Of a stretch of DNA of 64,000 bases, positions 10,141 to 23,577 are shown in pieces. The stretch is from Toxorhynchites rutilus septentrionalis (lineage: Eukaryota > Arthropoda > Insecta > Diptera > Culicidae): positions 38,688,878 through 38,752,877 of the forward strand of contig NC_073746.1 of assembly GCF_029784135.1 (NCBI RefSeq), given 5' to 3'. The notes below the pieces were generated by a model. It was not told the DNA's origin and searched no databases. It saw nothing but the letters and a program-made list of their open reading frames with translations. The position numbers were made by a program, and so were the translations under genes. Numbering within the stretch: the first letter of the stretch is position 1; the number at the start of each line of letters is the position of its first letter.

Positions 10141-11165
10141 GGTTATGTACTTTCTGCACATAGTTGCTTTGAACCGATTTTTATGCTCAATAAAATAGTA
10201 GGTGGTAGCTAATAGACTAAACCAGGGGTTTTCGAATAGTGCTCCGCGAAGTTATAGCAAATGCTTGAAAACCATCCTTGAAAAAATAATTCTTTAATTT
10301 AATTTCGCTGGGCATAGAGCGATTTATTTTGTATACTCCGGGTTAGATGTCGTGTAATTACAATACGCAACCGACATAGAGTTGTTCCCAGTTGGGTAAT
10401 GTTAACACAAATAGGATTTGTTTTATTGATTAAAAAATACAGCTTCTCCGTCAAATAGTCTTGCTATAAAAAAATTCTCTGCAATGAAAAAATATGAAAA
10501 GCGCTGGACAAAGCTATCATTTGATATCAAAACCTTACCATATGGTTGCTTTCCAAAGCCATGAAAAATTATCGAAGTTGCTGTTCGATTCTCCGAACGC
10601 TTGGCATAAAACGGGTTGAGCGTTTCTGGAAGGTTTACCAATGAAACATATCAAGGACGCGAACTAAAACAAAATAATACTCTGAAGATATGCAACAAGC
10701 AACCAAACAACTCGAAAAATTATGGCAATTGCACCGATAACTTTCACTCGGTCGATGCTATTGGCCTTGTCTGGTATCTATAATAGTAAAATAGAGCTTA
10801 ACTCGATTTACATAATAGGGCCTGTATCGAGATCAACTATGAAGCCACCTTCTATCAAATAAGCAGGCCCGAATCCGATTTAAGTTGTTCAAGTTTGGAT
10901 GAAAGTTATTACTGGATGTTCTTATTGGATACGGAGAAGTTAATTTTCAATCGTAAAATTTCTTTTAAAAAGTGTGTTTATTTCACCAAAAGGTCAATTA
11001 CCGAAGGGGAATTGGAGGATTTCTAAGGTTTCTTTGAGGGAGAAATTCAACGATTTGCATGTAGTTTGTGGCTTTACTCACGCGATGAGTATACCTATGT
11101 GTAATCAATACTCGCTAGTAACAGGGTGAAAACGTTTATGATGACTACGATCACTTACTCATGAA
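10141..11165. other. Gene-free stretch containing an uninterrupted paralogue of the BEL target site
   Basis: No gene recognised. At about 10560-10800 the minus strand reads like the sequence flanking the BEL element, but without the insertion, giving a natural empty site around TTGCATATCTTCAGAG. Confidence 0.6.
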
Positions 11166-11322
11166 ACTTTTGAAAAGGGTGTATCGATTTTATTAAGAGA
11201 AATCTTCGATAATTTATATCTCAAAAACTATGAGTCATACCGAAATAGTGTCTTAGAAAGAGTTATAGAGTATTGATGTCCAAACGTAAAAAATATACAC
11301 AGAGAAAACAAATTAGTACTCC

Positions 11323-12221
11323 TTTTTGACGTAGGACTACGTCTTTCATTTCTATACTGGGGTGTAAAATCAAAGTTTCGAAAACGAAAGCGTTACGCCG
11401 AAGACCGAGATTTTGAGTGTTAATAGCTCCTAAACAACTGAACGAAATGGTATGATAAACACTTCATTCGAAAGATAAAATGTCTACGCGTTCTATACTT
11501 GTTACTTTCTGATCCAAAAACTTGTTTCAATAGTCTTAAATTTGCTTTCAAAATAGGCTATTGAAATCACCAATCGGTATATAAGCGAGCGCCGCTCGGA
11601 AATCCACTCAGTTCAAATTGAACAGCGATTGGAGCATGTTGTCGCTGTTGTGGTGAAGCTCTTCATTTATCATGAAAGCGCGGATGAACGGTGTCACCAA
11701 GAGCCTGTTTGTGCACCTTAGGCCAGAAGGGAATCCATCAGGAGGAGAGTGATGCTACAAACGGTTCCCCGGGAAGATCTCGAAGCAGCCGCTACACACA
11801 CACATACACGCACGGAATTCTTTCCGTTTGGATCGAGAAAGATCCGGAAAATAATTTGCCAGTTCCTCTAGGAATTTAAAAATACATTCATGTGAAAGAG
11901 TTTATTTGAATGTTTTCTATCCATGTAACACTGTGACCAAATACATTAGGTTTTGTGATTTTTCAATCAATCGCAATCAACAGGATAGCTTCTGAAGATT
12001 ATTCTTCCCCATCAGTAGGATATTTCCGTATCCAATATTGGATGCATAAAACCTTGTGCCTCCAACGTAACGCTCTCGTTTTCGAAGTTCTCCAAATATT
12101 CATTTATTCATTCATTCAGAATGGATTTTGATTCAACTTCATACAAATGATCTCTAAATCAACGATAGTCCTACGTCACCCTTGCGGTTATACCATAGAT
12201 ATAACCCACTTCCTGTTTTTT
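11323..12221 (+). repeat. Left arm of a large inverted repeat, with a Pol II-like core promoter
   Basis: This ~900-bp repeat begins TTTTTGACGTAGGACTACG and ends CACTTCCTGTTTTTT. It is present in inverted orientation at 16883-18774. It contains TATATAAG at 11578-11585, an initiator TCAGTT at 11608-11613 (A at 11610, 32 bases after the TATA start), then a 6-codon frame at 11636 and a 26-codon frame starting ATGAAAGCGCGG at about 11671 that is also present in the other arm. No protein family is recognised. Confidence 0.75.
11578..11613 (+). promoter_or_regulatory. TATA box plus initiator in the left arm repeat
   Basis: TATATAAG (11578-11585) and TCAGTT (11608-11613) have the spacing of an insect RNA polymerase II core promoter. 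The arrangement is preserved in the inverted copy (18484-18519). Activity is inferred, not shown. Confidence 0.55.
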
Positions 12222-12479
12222 ATTTGCAAAAAAAAACTTTAAATTGCAATATCTAAAATATATATTTATTTATTTTTTTAATTTTTTCATATAAGATAGA
12301 AGTCAGTAAAAAATTTAAAAAATGTACAAGATGGTAAAACTATTTTTGACAAACTTTGTGGAACATCGAATTTTTATGAATTTTCGGAACATCGATTTTT
12401 TTGTAAGTTAACAATTAATTTTTAGTCACAAATTATGAATCCTGATGTGATTTAAAATAAAAAAGCTCTTTAATATCAA

Positions 12480-12990
12480 CCCCCCCTTTAGGGGGTCTTC
12501 ATAGCCACTTGGTTACGCGTTCGCTTACTAAGCGATCGATCGTGAGTTCAAACTCAGGGCCCTCAATTGACCATCTTTGTGTTGTTATAGAATAACTACG
12601 TCCACGCAACCATCATCAGCTATGGAGATCGATCCACGGTGGAACAAAGATCGATTCATCCATACAACTGCTCTGCTCTGCAAGGAATATCGGGCTGCTG
12701 TTCTATAAATAACCCAACAATGATCAATATCAACTGTCTCCGCTGTCCGGTCTGCTGAACAATGGAAAAACAGATAGAATACCCTTACGCCTAAATGGCT
12801 ACTACAGTGTAATTTACCATAATGTAATGGAACAGAAAACCTAACGCCTAAATGGCTATTACTTCTACTGTGTAATTTTACAATTTATAAAAACATAAAC
12901 ACATGTACATGTACACGATAAAAACCCGGCTCTGTTACAGATAAAATGCTAATGAGCCTGATAAATAAATGAATGGGATAAAAAAACCCT
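12480..12990 (+). mobile_element. tRNA-like SINE, family 2
   Basis: Begins with a degenerate tRNA-like head (TAGCCACTTGGTTACGCG as A-box region; GTGAGTTCAAACTCAGG as B-box region), followed by a ~430-bp body and an AT-rich end (AATGAGCCTGATAAATAAATG). Parts of the body recur near 18930-19130 and 41880-41945, and a decayed head at about 14110-14180. Exact ends are uncertain. Confidence 0.6.
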
Positions 12991-13750
12991 TTTTTTATTT
13001 ATATGCGTATTTTTTAATTTTTTCATATGAAATAAAAGTCATGTAGAAAATTAAAAAAAAGTCCAAGATGGTAAAACTATTTTTGACAAACTTTGTGGAA
13101 CACCGAATTTTTATGAATTTTCGAAACTTCGAATTTTTGTAAGTTAACAATCATTTTTAGCCACAAATTATGAATCCTGATGTGATTTAAAACAAAAAAG
13201 CTCTTTGTCAATCTCCTTCTGAATGCAGCCATTCTCGACATATGTAAAAACATATTTTTAATTTATTGTCTTTTTTATAGCAAATAGGCTTTTTTAATAT
13301 GTTTGTCGGGTTACACCGCCATGTTTATGAAATTTTATGAATTTGCCTATAATTTTCAACAACTTCTTCAAATACATCATTATGGTGAAACTATATGTTT
13401 AGGAGTTACGTTGAAAAACATAATCGCTACGTTTTGTGTTAACCCACATATTTTCAAAAGTTTTTCAACGTAACTCAATGTTCCACAAAGTTCGTCAAAA
13501 ATAGGTTTACCATCTTGTACCCATTTTTTAAGTTTTCTACATGACCTCTAAAAGTATGTATTTTAGATATTGCAAATTGAAGTTTTTAAATAAAAAAAGC
13601 AGTAATTTGTTTTCTCTGTGTATATTTTTTACGTTTGGACATCAATACTCTATAACTCTTTCTAACACACTATTTCGGTAGGAATCATAGTTTTTGAGAT
13701 ATAAATTATCAAAGATTTCTCTTACTAAAATCGATACGCCATTTTCAAAG

Positions 13751-15653
13751 TTACACTTGAATCAAAAAATTCCCAAATGCTGTGGAAAACTCATATTTTT
13801 TTCCAACCCAAACGGAATACAAACTTTCATTCGGATCAAAAATACTCATGTTTTGTCATTTGTCGATTTCATTTGGAATTGCTTATAAGAGTTAAGTTCA
13901 AATTTGTTCTATTTTTATAGGCTAATTTAATGAAATATACAAGAAACAAGAACAATTACAGAATTTAACGCAGATTTTTGTTTTATATTGCTAGTCCTCA
14001 TGTTCCTTATTAAACAATGGTATGCTCACCACTTTGTGACAGGATCCAATTTTGAAAGTAGAAAATTTCTTTTATTTTATTATGCTTGATAAAGCAGGTG
14101 AAAAATGAGGATCTTCGCAGCCTAACTGGTTGCGTGTAAGCGAACGATCATGAGCTGTACAATTCGTATTTGCCCTCCGTGATTGACCTGAACCAACCAA
14201 ATTGCACAAAGAACACACAGAATGACGCTTGGAACTAGCAAATCATTCTCGTTGTGCAATTTTCGGTGATTCGAACTTTAAATGGTCAATAACGACGCCG
14301 GCCACGTCCTTACAGTCACAAGGGGAAGGGAAGGAATGTTAGTATGATATTCGCCGCCCGAAGGCCAGAAGGGTCGCTTCTATAGCGTGGTTCCCTAGCG
14401 TATATAATGGAAGGAATAGTTGTTAGTGGGAATGGTTAAGAAAAATCAGGATTCACTGTGATTCTAAAAACGCGAACTCATATCTCAACACGCGGCAAAG
14501 GTCTTTAGGTACCCTGAGAAGGAAAACCTTTAACAACAACCCCTCGCATGCATCCGTTATCGAAATTCAATCGCAACTGCGAAGATTTTCTGTAGGAAAC
14601 CTGAGAAGGTAACCAAGAGAACTCCTCTCAAACCAATCGGGCCAGCGATATATTTCACTATTCAATGTGCGTTGTCTTCAACCCCAATCGCGGATTGCAG
14701 TCTTTGGGAAACCTTAGAAGGTAACCGGGAGAAAACCTCTATAATCAATCAACCCGACGATGTGTGATATATTACGATACATTCCATCATTCATCATGCG
14801 TACGCTTTATAAAACTTCAAACGCCTTTATTTGAAATCCAAACAGCGTGAACCCTAAATTTTAAATAACGAAATACACAGATAGAATCCACGAAGAAAGA
14901 AATCCGAAATCACGTATCTGCAATTAGGAACATGTATAATCTGAACAAGAATACTGGAACCCAGAACCTGTAAAACTATGGGCGTGAAACTCGAAATCTA
15001 ACACCTGAAATCAACCACAAGAACCGAAACATGAAACAACAAAAAACAACCAAGTACAACAACGATGCAAACTCCACAAGCATCATATCGTAATATAACT
15101 CCACAATGTCAAACCGAAACTGAATTCCGGAGCATAATTGTTGTGCATTTCCATGTGAAAATCTCAGCAACAAGGATAGAGCGGGCAAATTAAGAACATG
15201 TCCTCCGATGCAGCCAGATTCGCTCAGAAAACTAGAGGCGAACCCACTCTTAAGATTAAAGCTTCTATCAAACAAACAATCAATCTAAGAAAACATTGAA
15301 ACTATTTATTGTGAGAAATAGAACATGGAAGCGATGGTGTAGCACATGTTTATATGTTCTGCATTTCAGACTTCTGAAACAAACCACAGATACCAGACCA
15401 CGAGTGCAACGTCCTTTCAGGCTCTGAAATTCCAATATTCCCTCAGAAAACATTATTGAGATTATTAAATGTAAGGAGTAGAACATGAAATCCGAAATAT
15501 GAATTCCATGATTCTTTGCACAGTTTCGCATTATGAAATTAAGCGATTGTATGCCCGGAGCACAAGTTTAGTACATTCTCTTGGGCCATTCGCCTCAACA
15601 CACACAATGAAGCGGACAGAGTATATTATTTTTGTTGTGTTATTACAAGAAAG
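13751..15653. other. Gene-free repeat mosaic
   Basis: No gene recognised. It contains a decayed tRNA-like head (about 14110-14180), a block with CGCCGCCCGAAGGCCAGAAG near 14355, and three imperfect repeats of a CCTGAGAAGGTAACC-type segment (about 14510, 14600 and 14710). Open frames of up to 99 codons at 14976-15531 lack recognisable domains. Confidence 0.5.
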
Positions 15654-16403
15654 TAGAGGTGTGCAAATCAGCTCATCATGATGAACAGCTCTGATCATAT
15701 CAGCTCATCTAAATGAGCTGTTCTTTATGAACAGCTCTTCAGCTCAGTTGTCAGTGCCGACTTTCAATTTGGGTCCCAAACTCGATAGCCACGAAGCCAG
15801 TTTGAAAATGTTAAAATTCAAATGAATTTTTTCACACCATATTATTAATTACTTGAAACACGTATTCCAGACTATTATTTACAACAGACTCGGCGAGTAC
15901 AACATTTCCGACATTTTTACTGAGGCTTTACATTACAATAGAAAGTTTTCTTCAAAAAAAAAAAATCTTATGAGATTTTTGCACCGCCTGCAAACAAAGT
16001 GTTTTTCATTGAAATAGAATACTCATTTGATACACAGAAGTTAATTTTCATTAATAATTTGAATTTTAAAAACTTGTTCATTCTGCCTGAGAGCCAATTA
16101 TTATTTTTGGCGCCCCCTAAACTGGTAAACAAAGCTCAATGCCGTCAACGCGAATATAACAGATGAAAAGACGAGGGACAAATGAAACTAAACTGATGTC
16201 TTAACACGAAGAGCGAGAGACGGTCAGTTCATTTGAATCTTACAGCTCACACACTCTCTTCAATTCTACAGCTCTTTTCTCTCCTTCATCATCATCAAAG
16301 TGAGCTGAAGAGCAGTTTGATTTTTTTTGCGAGCTGTTCCGCGTCAACTCACTTCAAAGAGTCGATTCTTCGGAACAGCTCATGAGCGGATGGCACATCT
16401 CTA
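15654..16403. mobile_element. hAT-type MITE with 8-bp target duplication
   Basis: The ends are imperfect inverted repeats TAGAGGTGTGC and GCACATCTCTA, and the 750-bp element is flanked by a perfect 8-bp duplication CAAGAAAG (15646-15653 and 16404-16411). 8-bp duplications and TAGAG-type ends fit the hAT superfamily. Both subterminal regions carry many AGCTC/GAGCT motifs, as in hAT transposase-binding repeats. No transposase is encoded. Confidence 0.88.
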
Positions 16404-16882
16404 CAAGAAAGCTTCCGACAAGCAAACAAACACGAGAGTGGCGCACCTTGAAAACATGAAAAACTTCTTCTTTTTGCAACTGCACTTTTCAGTTGAAACT
16501 ATCACACAACTTGCCACACTGTACAACTGTATAACTGCGTGTCATATCAGTGGTTCCGAGAGATAGAGAGATAAAAAACCTGAAAAATAGAGGGCCAGAG
16601 CGTAAGAGAGCACAGTAAAGAAACTTAGCTTGTTGATGTCCCGTCGTAAGCATGTATGCGTGTCTGATTTTTCGATACACATCGATGTACTCTCAGAGGA
16701 CTACATCACTCCATTCACACACACTCCTGCGTATTGGTGCACATAATAGAACAAAAAAGCACTTCTAAAACTTTGCGCACCGCATCTTATAACACTGATT
16801 CGCACGTTTGAAATTGCACAGATTTAATCGATTTCTATCTCCACATAGATCAACTGAAATTTGAAAACTATTCCGCGAATAT

Positions 16883-18774
16883 AAAAAAAAACAGGAAGTG
16901 GGTTATATCTATGGTATAACCGCAAGGGTGACGTAGGACTATCGTTGATTTAGAGATCATTTGTTTGAAGTTGAATCTGACTTCATTCTGAATGAATGAA
17001 TATTTGGGGGACTTCGAAAACGAGAGCGTTACGTTGGAGGCACAAGGTTTTATGCATCCAATATTGGATACGGAAATATCCTACTGATGGGGAAGAATAA
17101 TCTTCAGAAGCTATCCTGTTAATTGCGATTGATTGAAAAATCACAAAACCAAACGTATTTGGTCACAGTGTTACATGGATAGAAAACATTCAAATAAACT
17201 CTTTCACATGAATGTAATTTTAAATTCCCAGAGGAACTGGTAGATTATTTTCAGTAACGATTAGATATTTCCACATTTTCCTCGATACTGGAAGCCCACC
17301 AGTGGTTAATGCTAACTCGATAACCATCTGTTAATAGCACTTGATTGAAACATATTTGGTCACAGTGTTACATGGATAGAAAACATTCAAATAAACTCTT
17401 TCACATGAATGTATTTTTAAATTCCCAGAGGAACTGGCAGATTATTTTCCGGATCTTTCTCGATGCTGAATGGCATCCAAACGGAAAGAATTCCGTGCGT
17501 GTATGTGTGTGTGTAGCGGCTGCTTCGATGGTCACCTTCTCTTCTCCTGAAGGATAGGCTTCTCTGTGCTCCCTCACAGTTTCAAACAAACTGCTTGCGT
17601 TTCAGGGCAGATCTCGATCCTTCGCCAACCAGCACCCTCAGCAACGATGTTGTCTTGTGGATGTCCTCACGAAAAATGAATGCATCTCACCACCAGAATA
17701 TCGCTTAAGTATGCTTTTTGTGCGTGATTGAATCGAGAGAAGGCGTGGTTTACGGTGGCAATTTGGAAGGCAAACTAGAGGGGAATGAACTCTCTGAGCT
17801 CGGAACTTTCTGTGACTGAACAATAATCGATTGCGGGCGCATACAATATTGGATACGGAAATATCCTACTGATGGGGAAGAATAATCTTCAGAAGCTATC
17901 CTGTTAATTGCGATTGATTGAAAAATCACAAAACCAAATGTATTTGGTTACAGTGTTACATGGATAGAAAACATTCAAATAAACTCTTTCACATGAATGT
18001 AATTTTAAATTCCCAGAGAAACTGGCAGATTATTTTCAGTAACGATTAGATATTTCCACATTTTCCTCGATACTGGAAGCCCACCAGTGGTTAATGCTAA
18101 CTCGATAACCATCTGTTAATAGCACTTGATTGAAACATATTTGGTCACAGTGTTACATGGATAGAAAACATTCAAATAAACTCTTTCATATGAATGTATT
18201 TTTATGTTCCCAGAGGAACTGGCATATTATTTTCCGGATCTTTCTCGATGCTGAATGGCATCCAAACGGAAAGAATTCCGCGCGTGTATGTGTGTGTGTG
18301 TGTAGCGGCTGCTTCGAGATCTTCCCGGGGAACCGTTTGTGGCATCACTCTCCTCCTGATGGATTCCCTTCTGGCCTAAGGTGCACAAACAGGCTCTTGG
18401 TGACACCGTTCATCCGCGCTTTCATGATAAACGAAGAGCTTCACCACAACAGCGACAACATGCTCCAATCGCTGTTCAATTTGAACTGAGTGGATTTCCG
18501 AGCGGCGCTCGCTTATATACCGATTGGTGATTTCAATAGCCTGTTTTGAAAGCAGTTTTAAGACTATTGGAACAAGTTTTTGGATCAGAAAGTAACAAGT
18601 ATAGAACGCGTAGACATTTTATCTTCCGAATGAAGTGTTTATCATACCATTTCGTTCAGTTGTTTAGGAGCTATTAACGCTCAAAATCTCGGTCTCCGGC
18701 GTAACGCTTTCGTTTTCGAAACATTGATTTTACACCCCGGTATAGAAATGAAAGACGTAGTCCTACGTCAAAAA
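16883..18774 (-). repeat. Right arm of the large inverted repeat, expanded by an internal tandem duplication
   Basis: Inverted copy of 11323-12221, reading from TTTTTGACGTAGGACTACG (18774 leftwards) to the CACTTCCTG end near 16890. It is about 1 kb longer than the left arm because a ~785-bp unit is duplicated: the segment starting AATATTGGATACGGAAATAT occurs at about 17063 and again at 17848. The TATA (18512-18519) and initiator (18484-18489) are conserved on the minus strand. Confidence 0.75.
18484..18519 (-). promoter_or_regulatory. TATA box plus initiator in the right arm repeat
   Basis: Minus-strand TATATAAG (18519-18512) and TCAGTT (18489-18484) with the same 32-base spacing as in the left arm. 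Confidence 0.55.
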
Positions 18775-19392
18775 CTTCTCGAATGACTTTTTCGGACTGT
18801 TTCGGAAACAGCACTCTTTTTAATTACATTACCGACGCTTTCAGAGAAAAACCGAAACCAAACCGAACACGGAGCGAACAAAAACACATATATACTCGAC
18901 CAATGCTCGCGCGAGACTCTCTGCGTGATGGTGATCCAGCCTCTCTCCATTCATACACGCTCTGTTGTTTGCAGCAAGAAACATTGCTAATTGGTGCTAT
19001 TGATAACACAACAATGGAATCCTCTTATCAACCGTCCCGCTTCATACGGTTCAACTGTGAACAGTGAAACAATAGAAATACTCTTACGCCAAAAAGGCGA
19101 CATTGTGTAATTTACCGAATGTTATCAAATGTAAACTGTCTTTGAAATATTATAGGTGACCCCGACACTGGAAATCAGTAACATGGCATTGTGAACTATT
19201 CTAGAAAATTTTCGAACTGTTTCGATGTTATGCATGTTTATTGTATGTCCTAAAATGGGATAAATTCAGTGTATAATTCGGCGTATTTTTTATTACTGTT
19301 TTAAATAATATATTAGTAAAACAATCCAATAATTATCGTTACGGTCAACAAAACACGAGATAATTTCAACTGCCTTGAAAAACAAACAAAAA
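18775..19392. other. 3' flank of USP14 with SINE-like debris
   Basis: About 18930-19130 resembles the body of the family-2 SINE (shared CAACAATGGA, CTCTTACGCC, TGTGTAATTTACCG blocks). The rest is AT-rich. The USP14 polyadenylation signal probably lies at about 19300 (minus-strand ATTTAAA/AATAAA-like), not certain. Confidence 0.4.
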
Positions 19393-20074
19393 CTAATCCA
19401 CAGCCATTTTTTCGCTGGAGCTTGCGTCCGTCGCGGTCGCACCATCGCCAGCGGCAGCATCTGCTGCAGTCTGTTCGTCATCCACAGGTATTTCCAACAC
19501 CTTGGGACCATAAACCAGCACGTAAGCGCAATGCCAATCTCCTCCCCCGGATAGTTTCAAGATGGCTTCGGTGTCCACTGGTGAAACATAATCGTCATCG
19601 AACTTGATCCATTGATCGTCTTTCTGGCGAACCCATCCTACATAGTGCCCTGAAGAACTCGATCGTCCCTGATGTGTCAGCACTGCTTGCAGCGTGTAGT
19701 AGCCACTGTTGTTGCTTCCAAGATCTGAAAATGTAATTTTTAAAATTCTGAATTTGGAATATTTTTATAAGGATGTTACCGCTCTCGAAGCAGTACGGCT
19801 GGGGAATGGTTTTCGGTTTCTCGCTTTCCAATTGAGTTTTGCTTTTGTTCTTCCCCTTGAGGTTGCGTTCAAGTTCGGCATCTTCAATTTCTTTGAATTT
19901 TGTCCGCATTGGCGACAGTTTGGTCTGCAGCTCGGGAGTGCATAACTCGAACGCATCGAATTCGATTGGGAATTTTATGTCCTTCAATACCTTCGCGTTT
20001 ATGCCCTCTTTGCCCTTGTACTGGAACCGGACGAACTGCACAGTCAGATATGCCGGTAAACGGCTGATTAGAGA
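19393..20074 (-). CDS. USP14: USP14 coding exons 7-8 (C-terminal half of the USP domain)
   Basis: Exon 7 is 20074-19780 and exon 8 is 19724-19393, with a 55-nt GT-AG intron between them. The encoded sequence includes ISRLPAYLTVQFVRF, FELCTPELQTKLSPM, the His-box region SSSSGHYVGWVRQ with the catalytic His, and LSGGGDWHCAYVLVYGP, all hallmarks of the ubiquitin carboxyl-terminal hydrolase 14 family (yeast Ubp6, human USP14). The protein ends in a short Ala/Asp/Ser-rich tail. It is continuous in phase with exons 1-6 at 38036-39402 across an ~18-kb intron; the whole CDS sums to 1,539 nt (512 aa), close to the ~494 aa of the human protein. Confidence 0.93.
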
Positions 20075-20615
20075 CTGTGGAATCAAATGATAAAATTTGT
20101 AGTGTACATTAAGAAATAATATTGAAATGGGGTATTACACCACTTAGAAATTGGTGAGTTCTATGAACACATAAGACTCGAGAGAACACCATGATTGACG
20201 GCAGATATTTCGCAAATTTCAAGCTTCTGAATTACTACTAACCTTGCTTATTTCCTTATTTCTAGGAATTCTCTGAAGAACTTCAACATTTATACTATAA
20301 CTTAATACAGATATAATACTTAATAGAGACTCTTCCAATCGATTTAATTGTTTCAAAATATTTTTCACATCCGGAATCAGAGCAGTACTCGTAGTGGTCG
20401 ATTCTGTAACATTTTGAATTTATCCCGTTTTAAGTGTCTTTTATTCAGTAATGAAAATTGAGTTATTATCCGTGTAGCTCAGAATGCTGTCGCCCGATGA
20501 GAACAGAATGAAATATAAATGAAAATAGATTTTGGACACTCAGGTTGAAATATATGTATATAAGAGTAAGTGACATGAAAATTCAAAAAAAATACCGCAG
20601 GACTTTTTTGACAGC

Positions 20616-20619
<4 letters not shown>

Positions 20620-20695
<76 letters not shown>
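20620..20695. repeat. (TA)n microsatellite 1
   Basis: About 38 TA units. It abuts, on its right, the 3' end of the DD34D mariner. On its left is a 33-bp stretch (20588-20619) matching the 5' end of that same mariner family at 21855-21885. Confidence 0.95.
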
Positions 20696-23210
<2,515 letters not shown>

Positions 23211-23261
23211 TATATATATATATATATATATTATTTATATATATATATTTATATATATATA
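23211..23261. repeat. (TA)n-rich microsatellite 3 (interrupted)
   Basis: TA repeats with a few TTATTTA interruptions, between the DD37E element and the DD41D element. Confidence 0.9.
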
Positions 23262-23409
23262 GGGTTTTCCAACTTTAAATTCCGAAAGTAAATTGAAATA
23301 AAACACACTTAGAATTCGAATTTCGATGAAACTTTTATTTCATATTAAAGTTTGGTTTATGCCATTATGTGTGAAATACAACATCATTCAAATGTCCACC
23401 TAGGGCTTC

Positions 23410-23577
23410 ACATTCGTGAAGTTATGATCGAGATACCGCCCCATATGTGCCGAAAAGTCATCGAAAATTACCTGTTCCGGATCAAGGTTTGCGAGGACAC
23501 CTTGATCCGGAACAGGTCATTTTCGATGACTTTTCGGCACATATGGGGCGGTATCTCGATCATAACTTCACGAATGT
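23410..23577. repeat. Near-perfect 79-bp hairpin inside the rosa element
   Basis: The arms 23410-23488 and 23499-23577 are inverted copies with one mismatch that I can see and a 10-nt loop (TTGCGAGGAC). The right arm is normal transposase sequence (the segment with EVMIEIPPHMCRKVI); the left arm is its inverted duplicate and replaces the expected 3' continuation of the gene. Confidence 0.95.

Larger units (their letters stand above)
11166..13750. repeat. Foldback/MITE-like element interrupted by another repeat and a SINE
   Basis: The segment 11166-11312 (including CTCAAAAACTATGA and ATATACACAGAGAAAACA) recurs inverted at about 13604-13750, and the following AT-rich segment with GATGGTAAAACTATTTTTGAC recurs inverted at about 13480-13560. 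Between the arms lie the 11323-12221 repeat, a ~200-bp direct repeat (about 12263-12473 and 13005-13204) and the tRNA-like SINE at 12480-12990. This is best read as one old foldback element that received later insertions. Confidence 0.6.

Noticed and set aside
14976..15531. Two minus-strand frames of 99 and 83 codons
   Set aside because: No domain, no splice context, and repetitive surroundings.
17401..17823. Minus-strand frames of ~60 codons in the right repeat arm
   Set aside because: They lie in a repeat copy, are not kept in the left arm, and have no recognisable domain.
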